NCBI RefSeq assembly: GCF_910592395.1
Contig: NC_088325.1
Coordinates: 14,076,109-14,140,108, forward strand
DNA: 64,000 bases
Direction: 5' to 3'
Origin: Lineus longissimus
Lineage: Eukaryota > Nemertea > Pilidiophora > Heteronemertea > Lineidae
The notes beneath the pieces were generated by a model. It made no database searches, had not been told where the DNA came from, and saw nothing but the letters and a program-made list of their open reading frames with translations. The stretch's first letter is position 1, and the number at the start of each line of letters is the position of its first letter. Position numbers and translations under genes: made by a program. This document shows, piece after piece, positions 50,692 to 63,560 of this stretch.

Positions 50692-53600
50692 CTCGAACAA
50701 TATATCCCAGACTTTCGTATTATATGTGTTATCGTTGAACCTCTCGGTCGATTAGAAATCTTAGGTGGTGTTGGTTTGGCATACATTTTGGCTAGTCTGA
50801 AGGCCGACTGATGTATTGCGTAAATTACGAATCTGAGTAGATGTGAGTTCATTGATAATGTACAAATTAACAATGCCTTTGACTTCACCGAAGTGCCACT
50901 CACATGAACATGTCCCCGCCAAATTTTATACCAAACCATTCTAATGTTTCTGATTGGCCGTCGAGTTTTGCAACTACAAAAAGAAACTGCTGTGTATTTC
51001 TGTACATTCAGGTATATTTGTTTTTTACGTGAAAATATTTCCCTTCGAGAATGGGAAGTTATTTTTGATGGCGACTTTTATGCAAGAAAAGTGTGTTAGT
51101 TAGGCATTGATTTGGATGTTTATGATACAAGGGGCTTTTCCAACTGTAAAGTCTTTGCAAGACAGATAGCCAGTTTAAATGTCCTCACGATGTTAAAGCA
51201 ACACGTTTCTTATTTGAATTCGTCCGTCGCTGAGACCATTGCTCACCTGCCCAAGGAAAACATTTCTAATGTGATTTATCAATTCATATAGGACCATCAG
51301 TATTTTTTCAAAAATTCTTCGTTGCGGAAGGAGTTGGTACGCTGTTATTGTGTTCGTTTGGGGGAATGAAGGTACAAGCTGCTTATAGGTGGCGTAGTAG
51401 GGCTTACATATAAAAAGGAATTTACAATTTGTATAAATTTGATTTTGTTTATTTGTGACTCGCTCTACCAAAACTAGGCGCTTGTCGCATCTGAACTCGA
51501 CAGGTTGATACGGACTTGTTGTTCATTTCCCTATTGTAGACCTTTTGTGAAATCTATTACAAACTGATTTGGTCACATTTCACAAAAGGTCTACAATAGG
51601 GAAATGAACAACAAGTCCGTATCAACCTGTCAAGTTCAGATGCGACAAGCGCCTAGTTTTGGTAGAGCGGGTCACATTTGCAAATGATGTTGTTCACCCA
51701 GCTTCAAGGTCTCTGTCAGACAGGACTTCTCTAAGCCAGTAACTTCTCTCTGTGGCTGAAATTAAAAGTGGGAAATGATGAAGTATTGTACACTTTCAAC
51801 CATAAGTAGTTTACAGCAACAAAGATTGCTTGTGTGCAGGTGCTGTTCTGACATGATCGATGTGACTGTCACTCGTAAAGCTGGTTGTGTAAGATCATTA
51901 TATTTTTGTTTGGTTTTCATGGCAACTGAGATTGTTGTCATTGTCATGAATATTCTGTTTGATCTATAATTTCATACTTGGAACAAAGTGGAATTATGGT
52001 CTGAGGGATATATCTTCAGTTGTGATGGCAGCCACATGATTTTAGATATTTCGTTATGACATTTTGTGATATTAGTATAAATAGTAGTGCAATGAACTAA
52101 AGATGCCATTTTACTGTAAAATATATGAATCAAAAGTTGTTTTGAAAGGTTCACAGGTTTTCTTGCTATAGTGTACACTCTTTCCTGCTTATCTGAAGGG
52201 AAATTGGGAGGTAGGGCATATCATCTCTCTGTGGGGATATTTCAATTCAGGGGTGGGGATGGGGATGGGGGTGGGGGTGAACTGTGTATCTTTACCAGTT
52301 TATATCTGTATGACTCTAGTTTCACCGCTCTGAGACCATTTCTGAAAAGTCAAGAAACAGGAGATATTATGCACATGGTCTTTCGATGGTGTCTGAATTT
52401 GATGGACAGTGAGTAGGCGATACCATATTTTGGCATGGCTCACTGTCGATTTCATAGTTTTTTATGACAAGTGTGTAGCAGTCTTAGAACGGTGAAATGA
52501 GTAATTGTATCATTTGTGATGAGGCTTAATCAGTTTATAATAAGGTCCCTGGACGATAGCAGACTTCTAGGCGTATTCATAAATATTTATCAAATCATGT
52601 CAATCCGTCCCAACTTATGTTTGATTCTATTGTATGCGCCCACCCAGACATGTTTTAACGGTGGATGATACTTGTGGCTTAATGCGTAGTTCTGTACAGT
52701 TATAAAACCAAAGTTAATTGGTAACGCCCAGCTTTATTTTAATTCCATTATCAGGATTCAAATTGACTATGAAGTTATTTGTACATGTATATGCTAATAT
52801 AAGCTTTGCGACTTGAAAGTTTGTTAATCGACAATGTTATGATTGAATAGACGTCACTAGAGAGAGGGAGTTTGGGGATGTGAACCAATCCGGGTCCGAG
52901 GGGGGCTCTTATTTCAGAAAGATCACAAAAGATTTCGCGGCTTACAGTCCTCAACAGACTCTTACTCATTTCCTATCCTTTGTAATGCATCCCAAGCGAG
53001 ATTTTAGAATTGGTTGAAATCAGAAGTCAGTTGTCCCTTCTGTATTAATGATACTGCTGTCTTGAACTCCTCTGATGTTTTTGTATGACCGCCCAAGCCT
53101 TAATTCAAATCTCTTGAGTTATAGACTAGCGGCTGTGCGCAAACACAGCATTGGAGTGTATTATACACATGCTGTCGTATGTCCTTGTGCAAAGCACTTT
53201 TCATACTCCATCCAGATATACTATAGACTTGCACTTTAATCTCATGAAATTACTCAATTTCGATAACAATTTTAATCAATCCATCCATTTTAATCGAGAT
53301 TACTTAATTACAATGAAAATCCATCCGTTTTAATTAACAAGGAAATTACTTGTTAAAGTCTAGAATGCAGTTTTATTTTTATGAGAAACTTTTATGATTT
53401 TTAACTTTTATGATTTAAAGGGCATAAGTTATTGCCACTTGAGGTAAATTTGTTTAATTAGTGAGTCTATTTCATTCATTGTAAGTCACTGTATTTATGC
53501 ATGGTTTTGTTTATATTATATAGTGAAGCGACGCGAATAAAATAATAAAGTAAAACGTAATAATGTCCTCTTTTGTTTTTTAGGAGGCGTAGTGCAAGTA

Positions 53601-53830
53601 TTCAGTGAAGGTCGACTCAATGTATGGTTCAGAGTTCTTATATAGGGGGCGCTTCTGATCTGCAAATTAACACAAAAAGTTGGGCAGAATGTTTGTGTAC
53701 AGTTTTTGCTACATACTAGAACTGTCCTACTGAAACTCTGTAAACTATACTTTTGTGCTGACTTGGCTGAGTATCTCACATCTCCACCTTTATTTTAGTT
53801 TCATCCTTTTGGTCACTACCATTTACTCTA
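50692..53830. other. 3' flank of the TMEM145-like gene; no further exons seen
   Basis: Apart from the inverted repeat there is nothing coding that I can support. The first AATAAA motifs on the plus strand that I see are at 53536-53546, so either the 3' UTR is long or a variant signal is used. Confidence 0.4.
51455..51675. repeat. Near-perfect 99-bp inverted repeat with 23-bp spacer
   Basis: Bases 51455-51553 and 51577-51675 are reverse complements with about two mismatches. A transcript would fold into a 99-bp hairpin. It lies about 0.8 kb after the TMEM145-like stop codon, possibly in its 3' UTR. Confidence 0.93.
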
Positions 53831-54140
53831 GTGGAACCCCCTTAGCGGATACCTCTCTATTAAGGACAACCTCTCTATTAAGGACAACCTCTCTATTAAG
53901 GACACTAGTCTTGAACCCAAATTAGCTGTTTCCATTCCAGTTGACCTCTCTAATCAGGACACCTCTCTATTAAGGACATCACTTGTTCATCCTGCAGGTT
54001 TCCTTGATAGAGAGGTTTTTCTGTGCCCAATCTGGCTGTCGGAACTTAATCGATTGGTCCCAAAGTAGTCCTTTCCAATCAATGCAATCAATGCAACCTC
54101 CGTGATGGACAGTTCAGGGTGTCCTTTTAGAGAGGATCTA
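53830..54140. repeat. Array of short ACCTCTCTATTAAGGACA repeats
   Basis: Three direct copies of CCTCTCTATTAAGGACA occur at about 53850-53905, with further diverged direct and inverted copies (GATAGAGAGGTTTTT, GTCCTTTTAGAGAGG) to 54140. It looks like a foldback or MITE-derived cluster. Confidence 0.65.
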
Positions 54141-55224
54141 TAATTCGCCTATGCTATACTTTCTTTTTGGATATTTGAAAACTGTCTAATTTGTGGTCAT
54201 CAATCATCATACTACAACAGAGAGGAGGAGTGAACGCCTATATATTTCTCTCTTTGCTCATTATACCAGTCACAGAAATTATGCATGCAGACTCTTTGAT
54301 CATAATCCTTGAAGCCATACCCATACCGTGCTGCCCTCTATAAGCTACCACAAAACCAACTCCTCAGACAAGCTTCTCTTGATCTCCGCAAAAAATCCTT
54401 CATTTTCTTCCATGAGCAGACGGATGAGTCACTGGCGGGATTTTCCAGCGCAGACTTCTGTAATGACTTGATGCTATGTTTTATTATGGTTTTAGAGAGA
54501 ATTTGCATCGCTTGCAGTCGAGGCCAATGGAATTTTGTAAACTGTTTCTTGTCACTGCCCTTGTTTGATAATCATCATCACAAGAAAACTACTTTTTCAT
54601 TGTGGTCATCAGTCCACTATCACAAATATATAAGGTAGGCTTCTATAATTTATATCTGCTCTAAACAAACCGAAAAATCAAAACCAAAATCGATAAGATA
54701 AAAGCTAAATTGATTATTATTGAAAATAGCTTCTTCTAATTTCGTTAAATTGCAACATGCCTCATGCTCTAACTTGACATGCGAAAGTCAATAAATAGCA
54801 ACAATAATAAACCCTCATCAAAATAGCTGAGGAGAAACAATCAACCAACTTTGCTTGGCCTTCTCCAGGGCAGGGATCCAGGGTTTCCCCTCAGACAGTG
54901 AGCCCGGGAATCCGTGAGTCACTCACTGTGAGCACAAGATTGATGTGGTCGTCGTCTGCTATTTGTGCTAATACAGACGACTCACGAGCAGGAAGACGTT
55001 TTTTTTATGCTTCGCGGTCGTGAGCTGAAATAAGAGGAATAGAATAGGAGAGAATTATGCAGTTTTGTATTTTTTGGGAATTTTTCCTCCCAAAGTTTTG
55101 GGTGTGGCCACAGCATAGATATTTTTAAGAAGCCTCTCATAGCGCTCTGGGATAGCGCTCCGCTGACTATGCTATCACCCAAAACATTTGAGTCCTGTGG
55201 TTCGTCATTTTAATGAAAAACTTC

Positions 55225-55410
55225 TTAAAATTCGTGAAAGTCTGTGCACGTATTTCTCTTTTAACCATTATCATATATTGCTTGGAGGAGACACGGTCCT
55301 CCTGGAAGCCATTTTTGTATGAGAAACCAACATATCTCATGCTCAAATTGTCCCTTTAAAAAATCAGTGAAAGTCCGTGCATGTTTTTCAACCCTTATTA
55401 TCATGTTTAC
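55225..55410. repeat. Local duplication within a dispersed repeat
   Basis: GTGAAAGTC(T/C)GTGCA followed by TTATCAT recurs about 135 bp apart. The intervening AACATATCTCATGCTCAA and GTCCCTTTAA words reappear in reverse complement at about 56985-57040, so this is interspersed repeat DNA. Confidence 0.5.
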
Positions 55411-56084
55411 TGATATCCCTAACCAATGTTCATTAATCATAAAGTCCCTCTTTATCTGTGTCGTGGCGTTCCATCGGCATTTCCACCTGCCATCACTCGA
55501 TGACGTCACCAGAGCTATCGCCGTCTCGTTCGCGGCATTTCTCATTCGCTGAACAGACACCTGCCATTGATATAGCCTGATGGCTGCTGGCTAGCTGATC
55601 GTGGTGGGAAAAAAACACGATTTGACCAGCCATAACTCTCAGCTAGACAGGCGGAGCAGCATAAGCTATCAATTCATCTGAGCGCACCCAACGTACGCGA
55701 AAACGGACCACTTTCAATCGCTTAATGCGCAAACTTGAACTTAAATTTTTTTAAAATTTGCCGTGTGTGAATACCACTGGCTATATTTTTATAGATTTCA
55801 ACAATCATGTTACGTCACGTAGACTCGTTTATAAATACCACAAAAGCCAAGTTTCCGCGAAGTTATGTCACTTGTTGTCCGACTCCTGTTCACCCTACCG
55901 TGACCTCAGTATTTGACCAATCAGTTTCAAATCGTGAGCATTTTCGCGTATGGGTGAATGAATTTGATTGAAAATCACAATTTGAATAGACGAGTGGTTA
56001 GGTAACCTCTCTGACGTAACGTACTCAATACGGGGCGTTTGAATTTGGGTGTGCTTGTGGTATGACAGACCGGTTTTGGGAACA

Positions 56085-56321
56085 CAAGCGTTCAGTTGTG
56101 TCGACGCCAAGTCGAAGCACTGGTTCAACATTGGTAAGTTCAACCTGATTTCTCCCCAACTTTTTCTCCCCAAATTTTGCGACTATTGTCTGATACAGTG
56201 TACAATCTTATCTTATCTTTTCATTTTTCATTTCTTGCAGACGCCAGACACGTTTTCCTGTCTAGCACACGCCATGCTGCCCAACCGGTTTATCACAAGA
56301 TACGACGTGAACACCACCATG
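56085..56321 (+). other. Possible orphan 5' exon pair (about 56085-56136 and 56241-56321)
   Basis: A donor ACATTG|GTAAGT at 56136-56137 and an acceptor TTTCTTGCAG at 56240 bound a 104-bp intron. The second exon has ATG at 56274 and reads MLPNRFITRYDVNTTM to donor ATG|GTGAGT. No downstream partner was convincingly found; an acceptor TTTTTCTTTCAG at 58593 is phase-compatible but unproven. The product was not recognised. Confidence 0.25.
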
Positions 56322-56397
56322 GTGAGTTATTTTTCTCTATCGAAACTTCCTTGATCGCACATACATGTATTCTTTTGAAACGTCTCATCTCTGCAGC

Positions 56398-56594
56398 AGT
56401 GGCGGATCCAGAAATTTGGGAAAGCAGCGGGGGGGGGGGGCGCTGACCCACCCATGAGAACTAATAATAGAGCCGAAGAAAATGAGGGGGGGGGGGCTTG
56501 TAAAAATCTTGACATCTAGAGGAGAGGTGCCCTAAAAATTCATTTCTCTGACAAAAAAGGGTTGACTCATGCGGGACCCCTAAATCCGCTACTG
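56398..56594. mobile_element. Non-autonomous DNA transposon with CAGTGGCGGATCC-type ends
   Basis: The left end is CAGTGGCGGATCCAG and the right end, reversed, is CAGTAGCGGATTTAG. The interior has two G-runs and no coding. These termini are widespread in animal genomes. Confidence 0.65.
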
Positions 56595-57324
56595 CTGTTA
56601 TGAATATTTCCACACGCGGCTCAGCTGACCTTTGAAAGAGGGACGATCGGTCATGTCTGCCATGTTTTATGACGTCACACGCCACCTGCTTGGCGCAATG
56701 TGTCACGTGCTCATAACACATTCAATCTCTGAACCAATCAGACCCGATCAGAAAGATAAGGCATACAATCGAAGTAGTTCAGAGACATTTACCTAAAGTC
56801 ATGGCAGAAATTACCAATCGTCTCATTTTACCTCTGTGCTGCCAACTGTGCGACGATCGAAGATCAATCGGAGATCAGTATCCCAGAGCTTTGATAAACC
56901 CTGCCAGTTGTTACCAGGCTTGTGTTATGAAATGACCATGGTTTAGTGATACCCCCTCTTGTATTCAGTGGTATTAAAGGGACAACTGTGGCATGAGATA
57001 TGGTGGTTTTTCCTTTACAAATGGCTCCCAGTAGAACCGTGACTTTTTAGTCCAAACAGGAAAATTGAAATACATCATTGAACTGCAATAAAGAGTACAC
57101 AAAAACTGGGTGTAACCCGAGGCTTGCCTGAATTTAACAGGTCATGTCCAAAACTGCCTCGCACACTGGCGAAAATCGTTATTTGAGATAAGTGGCGGCG
57201 CATGGTGGCAAACAGAGGTATTATCCTCCTGGCCAGGGAAATCCCACGCCCAGGTTGTCCCTTTAAAGTTGACATGCATGCATAAAAACCCTAACGGCCA
57301 AATTAGAAAAGACGGAAAGGATGA

Positions 57325-57372
57325 AGTGGCGAGGGTTCCGAGTTCGAACCCGCTCGAGGAATATTTTTTTCT
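57325..57372 (+). repeat. tRNA-like B-box fragment with T-run
   Basis: GGGTTCCGAGTTCGAACCCG followed shortly by TATTTTTTTCTG resembles a tRNA T-arm and pol III terminator. No convincing A box precedes it. Confidence 0.35.
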
Positions 57373-57844
57373 GTTTTTCTTTCTCTGTGACCTGTCTCGT
57401 CAGTGAACTTGTGTTTGTGCAGCCAGAGACCTGTCGCTGGGTGTCTATCATGTTTCAAGTGCAGTTTGTCGTTTGGTGGCCGGGCGTTTGTGTTTTCTAA
57501 CTTGGTCGTTTGGGTTTTTCTGCATGCATGTCAGCTTTAAGTATGTTTTCGCGTGGTCACGAAGATCATAATTAATTGTGAATAATGACACCAATGCATT
57601 TGCCCTGCGGTCACGTGGTGGCTTTCAAAGATATCCTTGTGCCGTCGTAGGTAGCTGCTGAAGCCACAGCAAACCAGCAGCAAACAAAAGACTAAGGCTA
57701 CTTAAAATTTCTTTCGGGAGCAGTTATAATCATATCGCCATTGAGTTTTACCTATAGCACCTATACAAGTATAAAGATGGTGTACGAAGATAAATTATGG
57801 CCATTTTGTAACCATTTTAATATCTAACTGTATACGCCTGCTTA

Positions 57845-58075
57845 ACCGCCCGCGAATTTTTTCGGGCAGTACAGTGTAAATTTGTACACAGGTTCTCTCA
57901 GCCAATCAGAATCCGATAAATCTGTGTCGTCATCGGGGCGTCATCATGAAACTTAGAATTAAGCTTGTATTGTTTTGTGCTTGTTACTCAAATTTGAAGC
58001 ATACAGTATCAAAATATACTGGAGGAAGACCATACACACGAGGCAGTATCGAAAGAACAAGTCTCATTTCAGAGA
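57845..58075. repeat. Dispersed repeat, inverted copy of 18470-18685
   Basis: CGAATTTTTTCGGGCAGTAC, TCAGCCAATCAGAATCCG, TCGTCATCGGGGCGTCATC and CAAGCTTGTATTG... (in order) match the reverse complement of 18470-18685. A third partial copy is at 58436-58515. Confidence 0.85.
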
Positions 58076-58309
58076 AACATATTCCTACTGGCGGAAACCA
58101 TTCACATGAGACAAGTCTCATTGTATATTCATGCTCAATATGATATCTGAAGGACTATCCCTTGGATCTTGGAGATGGGCTATTGTTATTGTCCTTTCTG
58201 TTGGTATGTTGCAGGCAGCAGAAATAACTCAAATATCTAAAATCTAAATAACAAGGGAAAAGAAACGCGTTATAAAAATAAAATATAAAGAATAAAAAAG
58301 AAAAAGAAA

Positions 58310-58400
58310 AATGTTGTCCACGACCGGATTCGAACTCGCGACCTTTGGATCGAACATCGTATTCTGCCATTTCTGACGAGCGCTCTACCAACTGCTCTAA
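58310..58400 (-). repeat. tRNA-derived SINE (A and B boxes)
   Basis: On the minus strand AGAGCAGTTGGTAGAGCGCT (A box region) is followed by GGTCGCGAGTTCGAATCC (B box) and then T-rich DNA. The acceptor stem halves do not pair and the anticodon region is enlarged, so it is not a functional tRNA gene. Confidence 0.65.
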
Positions 58401-58799
58401 AGGTTTCTAAGACTTCTGACGTCATGTATTTGTCGAAATCTGATTGGCTGAAAGTCCCTGTACAAATGTACACTATAGTGCCCCAAAGGTTCAGGGAAAA
58501 AATTCGCTACCCGCCCTTTTCAGATAGACAGTTAGCCCATCTATCACTTCGATCTATCTACGGTAGCTGTCATGGCCAATACTTTTTCTTTCAGAAGCCC
58601 CGACATCCTTTGAACTTTCAAGAAATGGTTGGGTTTGGTCAAGGGACTGGTATTGGATCTGATATATTATCATTATTGTCATACCTTTTCGCTAAATATG
58701 AGGTCTTAAAAATGCTTGGTATTGCTCCTTGTGAGGTGTTACCCAACGTTAATGACGCCTGTCTGTATAAGTGGTACATACTTGACACCAATGGCGAAG

Positions 58800-59410
58800 G
58801 ATGAGCCAGTTATTTTCGAGTTTGTACTTTGGGTGCATCTCGTTCCTCGGGTTGCATTGCGCCCGCGACCCCATAGGAGTTCCTGGTCTTGTCTCTTCGC
58901 CCCCAACCCCGATAAACTCTGTGTGCCGTGAACGAATGCTCATCAGGTCGACAGTTATTTGACGACGTAGATCCATCCATATTAACTGGCGCTGCGGCTG
59001 CACTCAATAGACTCCGTTGGGGAGTCTGAGTCTGATAGGGTGTACCAGTCCAGCCGGTTATACCCGGTTGGTACGCTCTATGATATGGATCTCCAGCCAC
59101 CTGTCAGCTAGGGGCAGACCCCAGTGTCTCAACCCTGGGTCTCAGAGGCGGTAACTTCTAGTCAGGCAGCGCGCTATGTCTGGTTAGGCGACATGGGTTA
59201 CCAGGGCATCCACAGCCAAAATGGTTTGCACATGGAGGTCATCGCGACCGACTTGTGAGGGGGAAGAAGTGATGTCCATGGCGGTTTCAAATTGATCTGA
59301 CGACCCCCGCGTCTTTGGACTGGAGGGGTTCATGTGGCCAAATCCTGTCAGCTAAACCCTATCGTTAGCATCGTTCGCGGTACATGGAAACCTTTTTTGT
59401 CTTGGTTTAA
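58800..59410. other. GC-rich segment, possibly a retrotransposon 5' region
   Basis: It is compositionally distinct from its AT-rich neighbours, with palindromic words such as CCAGCCGGTTATACCCGGTTGG at 59048-59069. It has no intact coding frame. It is suspected transposon-derived by composition and position next to the SINE and satellite; not proven. Confidence 0.3.
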
Positions 59411-59651
59411 TTTCTCTGAGGATTTCAATGATGATATATATATTTAGATCCACAGGTATAGTCTGTACATGTGGCGACTCGCCACATGAACATTTTAAAC
59501 TTTTTTTCAAGTATTGTAAAAAGTTATGAGAATAAATTTCCTCTTCGGACGTGTTTTTTTACCAGAATGACATTCAAAAAGTTTGTCACTGGAGAATTTC
59601 CCCATCCCCCACCCCAGCCCTAGAATAATATACAGACTAAATAGTATCTTT

Positions 59652-59966
59652 GGACTGTACTGGTAATATAGGTCAGTCACGAAAAATAAAATATATATTG
59701 GACTGTACTGGTAATATAGGTCAGTCACGAAAAATAAAATATATATTGGACTGTACTGGTAATATAGGTCAGTCACGAAGAATAGAATATATTGGACTGT
59801 ACTGGTAATATAGGTCAGTCACGAAAAATGAAATATATATTGGACTGTACTGGTAATATAGGTCAGTCACGAAGAATAGAATGATATTGGACTGTACTGG
59901 TAATAGAGGTCAGTCAAAAAATATATACATACATTTTGGACTGTACTGGTAATATAGGTCAGTCAC
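59652..59966. repeat. 48-bp satellite, about seven copies
   Basis: GGACTGTACTGGTAATATAG recurs from 59652 at 48-bp (later variable) steps, each followed by GTCAGTCACGAA and an AT-rich spacer. Confidence 0.94.
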
Positions 59967-60417
59967 GAAAATATGAAAGTCTGTGCCCCATTGTTGACGA
60001 ATATAATATCGTGAGGACTTTATCAATAGTCACGGTCCCTGGCCCCTCCCACATAAAAATCATTAGCAAGGTCACTGCAGGCAATAGCTTCAGCATTGTT
60101 ATTGTATAAACATGTCTTAAACATTATAAACGGCCCTAGTTTTGGGGTTACATTGGGTTCTTGCTGGGGTAATGATGTCCATGTCCGATTCTGCGTTTTG
60201 TGGACTTGTAAATCAGTCCAGCAGTGACTTGGCGTTTTGTGGACATGTAAGTCTGTCCCGCAGTACCAAGTTTCACCCCAGCAATTACCAATAAGACCTG
60301 CACGTGACCTTAAAGTAAATAGCTATGCTAGTGTCGTCGAGACAAAACGTGATGTATGCATTGGAAGAAGGAAATCTGCAAAGAGTAGCTGGAACTGTCT
60401 GTCCAGCTCTCGTTTAT

Positions 60418-60470
60418 GAAACAATGGGCGATTTGAAAGACGTCTCCTGAACAGATCGCCCATTGTTCAC
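60418..60470. repeat. Short perfect-stem hairpin
   Basis: AACAATGGGCGAT and ATCGCCCATTGTT form an inverted repeat around an 18-20 bp loop. Confidence 0.7.
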
Positions 60471-62069
60471 TGAAGCAGCATTCGAATTCGTCTCCAATTT
60501 TTTTCAGGCGATTTGCTCCATCTCGTGTGGTTTCGCTGTCCCGTCCCAAGAACCAAGCCAACGCGACCGATGCCACTTCTGAGAGATAAATATTCAGGAT
60601 GCCAGATTTGTGGAACACAATATTGAGGTAAATGAGATAAAATTCGATAAGCTGGCTACAGTTGATGAAATGAGGCTTCATGTCAGTCATCATGTGACTG
60701 ATATTGGGACAAACCCAAGGCAGGCTGACCACCATTGCCTGACAATTCAATTTAATTTATTCATCTTATTAGTGCCAATGAGGCTGTCAAGGACATAAAC
60801 ATATGTATAGACATATCACTGACATGCTACAGTAGATTTTTTTAAAAACCTCATGAAAAATGCTCAAATACTTCAATTTCTTAAATGTATATTTCAATGT
60901 TTCTTGGTATCTAAATCTTCCCTTTCTATTCCAGGCCAGTAGTCAAGAGCCATGATTAGGGAACATCCTTTCCCAACGGAATTTACCCTTGTTCTTGTTG
61001 TAATTCATGCTGTTGGCTCAGAATGGGTTGACACTCACCTGTTTTCGACCCTGAAAATTAGACATCAAACATTGTTACTCTTTGTTAAAAGTGAATCTTG
61101 CAAAATATGTGCTTATCCCTGAAATCAATAGCACCTCATGTATGTACTCGCTGATCCAGAATATTGCTATTTCTTGTTCCGTTTTCAATGTGGCAATCTA
61201 TTTACCGTATCTGAGCTATTTCACAGCACAAAAGGTGCAACATTGCCTCAATGGAGCTATTTCTTGATCACAGCAAAAATGTGTTTCTAAATTGTTTTAC
61301 TCAAATGATGCATGGATGAGCCTTATTGACATATTTGTTTTCAAGAGGAATTGGTTGTAGGTTTTCTTTCTTTTTTCTTAAGGCAGGCCTAATTTAACAG
61401 AAGGCCTATATTTTAGGTAGGATGTTATTTATACTATAGGCCCATATCAGTTTTGAGATCAATTTCCTCATGAAGACAATAAACGTCACGGGTCTCTGCA
61501 CCATTTTGATTGGGCGGTTTTGGGCTAAAATACAGTACAAGAGAATGCTCCATTGGTGTTAACAGAATATGTCATTGTTTTGGTCAGCAATCAGTTCTTG
61601 TCACCTTGAAAACGGTCACGGTTACTCACGACTTGTACATTGTTCAATTGTTATTATGCTATTGTCATTTGCCTTTGCCCCCCCCCCATCCTTATCGACA
61701 CTCACAGTGCACCACCCTCCATCCCATGCCCCGCATGCGCACTGACCCAACATCTGATCCCTTGACACGCTTGCTCAAGCGGCTCAAGCGGCGTCAGCAG
61801 TATCAACGTTGTGTTATGGTATTCCAAGTTTTGCATTATTCATATGTGTGTACTTGCCAAATAAATGTTGTCATATCATAACCTTCGTCTCTTGTCCTTC
61901 GGTCAATAAGTGTGCGGATCACTCCCAACAAGTTCGATTAACACACTGCACTATCTTCACGTGCAACAATCTATGGTCAGCCTTTTCTGATTCCGCATGC
62001 CGGCCACTAATTCTAGATTTGTAGTATATATTATATACTTGGCCACTAAAAGTTGCCATATTATTAGGC

Positions 62070-62450
62070 TTTGTCTCTTGTCCTTCGGTCTCTCGGCGTG
62101 GGGGACACTCTCGAAAAGTTAGATTTATGCACTTACCAAACAACACCAAATGCACCTTCCTCACCAAAAATACCTCACACCTGCGCACAGGGACGAAATA
62201 GCCCAGAGTCTGTACCATAACTTAATTTGCATCCCGTTTCAATCCAGAATGACATACTAGTATCATCAATATCATCAGCCTTTGTCTCTTGTCCTTCGGT
62301 CTCTCAGCGTGGGGGACAATATCGAAAAGTTAGATTCATGCACCTTCACCAAAAATACCTCACGCCTGCGGACAGGGATGAAATAGCCTGTAGCGTAAGT
62401 CTTTAATTTGCATCACGTTTCAATCCTGAATGAGATAGCCAACTTGTATG
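62070..62450. repeat. About 211-bp tandem duplication
   Basis: TTTGTCTCTTGTCCTTCGGT begins at 62070 and 62281, with matching GCGTGGGGGACA, CGAAAAGTTAGAT and CACCAAAAATACCTCAC in both. A decayed third copy begins near 61884. Confidence 0.88.
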
Positions 62451-63306
62451 TCAGCAGTTTTTCCAAGCCTTGCGGAGAGCTATACGAACATCTATGTATG
62501 ACGACAGTTCTGAAGAGCTCTGTCTGGTTTCCTATATCTGTATGGTCATCATGTTATCAATGATTGAGCCGATTTACGAATATCGCGTATTAAACTCAAC
62601 TTAAGCAGGATTTCATGACACCACAGACCATCTTTCATACATCTTCGCTCGTGGGGGCTTGCGAAATCTACCTAGATAAAGAAATTTAGTGACAAAGACC
62701 CATTTCTCCGCTACTCACGAAAAAAACAACAGGCGCTCAATGTGTGTGTATCTATGTGTCCCTGGAGTTCGAAGGATGTGACATTACAGAGCGTCCGATT
62801 TAGTTTCGTAAATAGACGCGAATTATTCCAGGACATTCAAACTTGTGTTGTATCCTATCCTTACGATGTATGGTTATCCCTGTCTCTTTAGTATTGGATG
62901 AGGCATCCTGCAGACAGTCCGCTGTACGCTCTTGAGAGAGACACTGACACCCCAGAGTAACCCTTGCTAAGAGTAACTGGTAAACCGCAATCGTCACTTG
63001 AAGACAAAGCATTTGCTGGTGTTTATTCATATCATCTCCTCAAACACTACTCGAGTACTTCTTAGGTGATACCTGATACGAGACAACTCACTGGGCTATG
63101 ACTAACATTAAGTGCAGTTTCCCTTTAGTTTGAAGGATGCGACACCTCACAGTGCCCAATGCAGCTCCTCAAGAGAAAAAGACACTAATACATTCCCAGG
63201 ACTTTCAAACTGCAGGGAGCATCCCTACAGAAGTGAAGCTGGTCATCCAGTATTAGTCTTTGGGGTAACTGATACGAGTCAATGGCTACCTCAGGTACAT
63301 GACACG

Positions 63307-63560
63307 AGCTACTTAGTCCTGCCTTATAGACAGTGAGGCAGAAGGGTCCTGATGCTCTTCCAAGTACACGAGGACCTAAGGTACATGAGCTACTTCAAGT
63401 AAGCTACTTGGACCTGCCTTCCAGACAGCGAGGCAGAAGGGTCATGATGCTGTTCCAGGTACATATGCTACTTGAAGTAGGCTACTTGGGCCTGCCTTCA
63501 AGAGCGCAGCGAGACAGAAAGGTCCTGTGCTGCCACGGCTTCATAAGCTACTTCAAGTGG
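63307..63560. repeat. 80-90 bp tandem repeat, three copies
   Basis: CTACTT(A/G)G followed by CCTGCCTT and GAGGCAGAAGGGTC-like words recurs at about 63310, 63403 and 63481. No gene was recognised to the window end. Confidence 0.75.

Noticed and set aside
58310-58400. Functional tRNA gene on the minus strand
   Set aside because: A and B boxes are present but the acceptor stem does not pair and the anticodon region is enlarged; called a SINE.
58424-58804. 126-codon plus-strand frame as a gene, or as continuation of the 56241-56321 exon
   Set aside because: There is a good acceptor at 58593, but no credible donor after it and no recognised homology; part of it overlaps a dispersed repeat.
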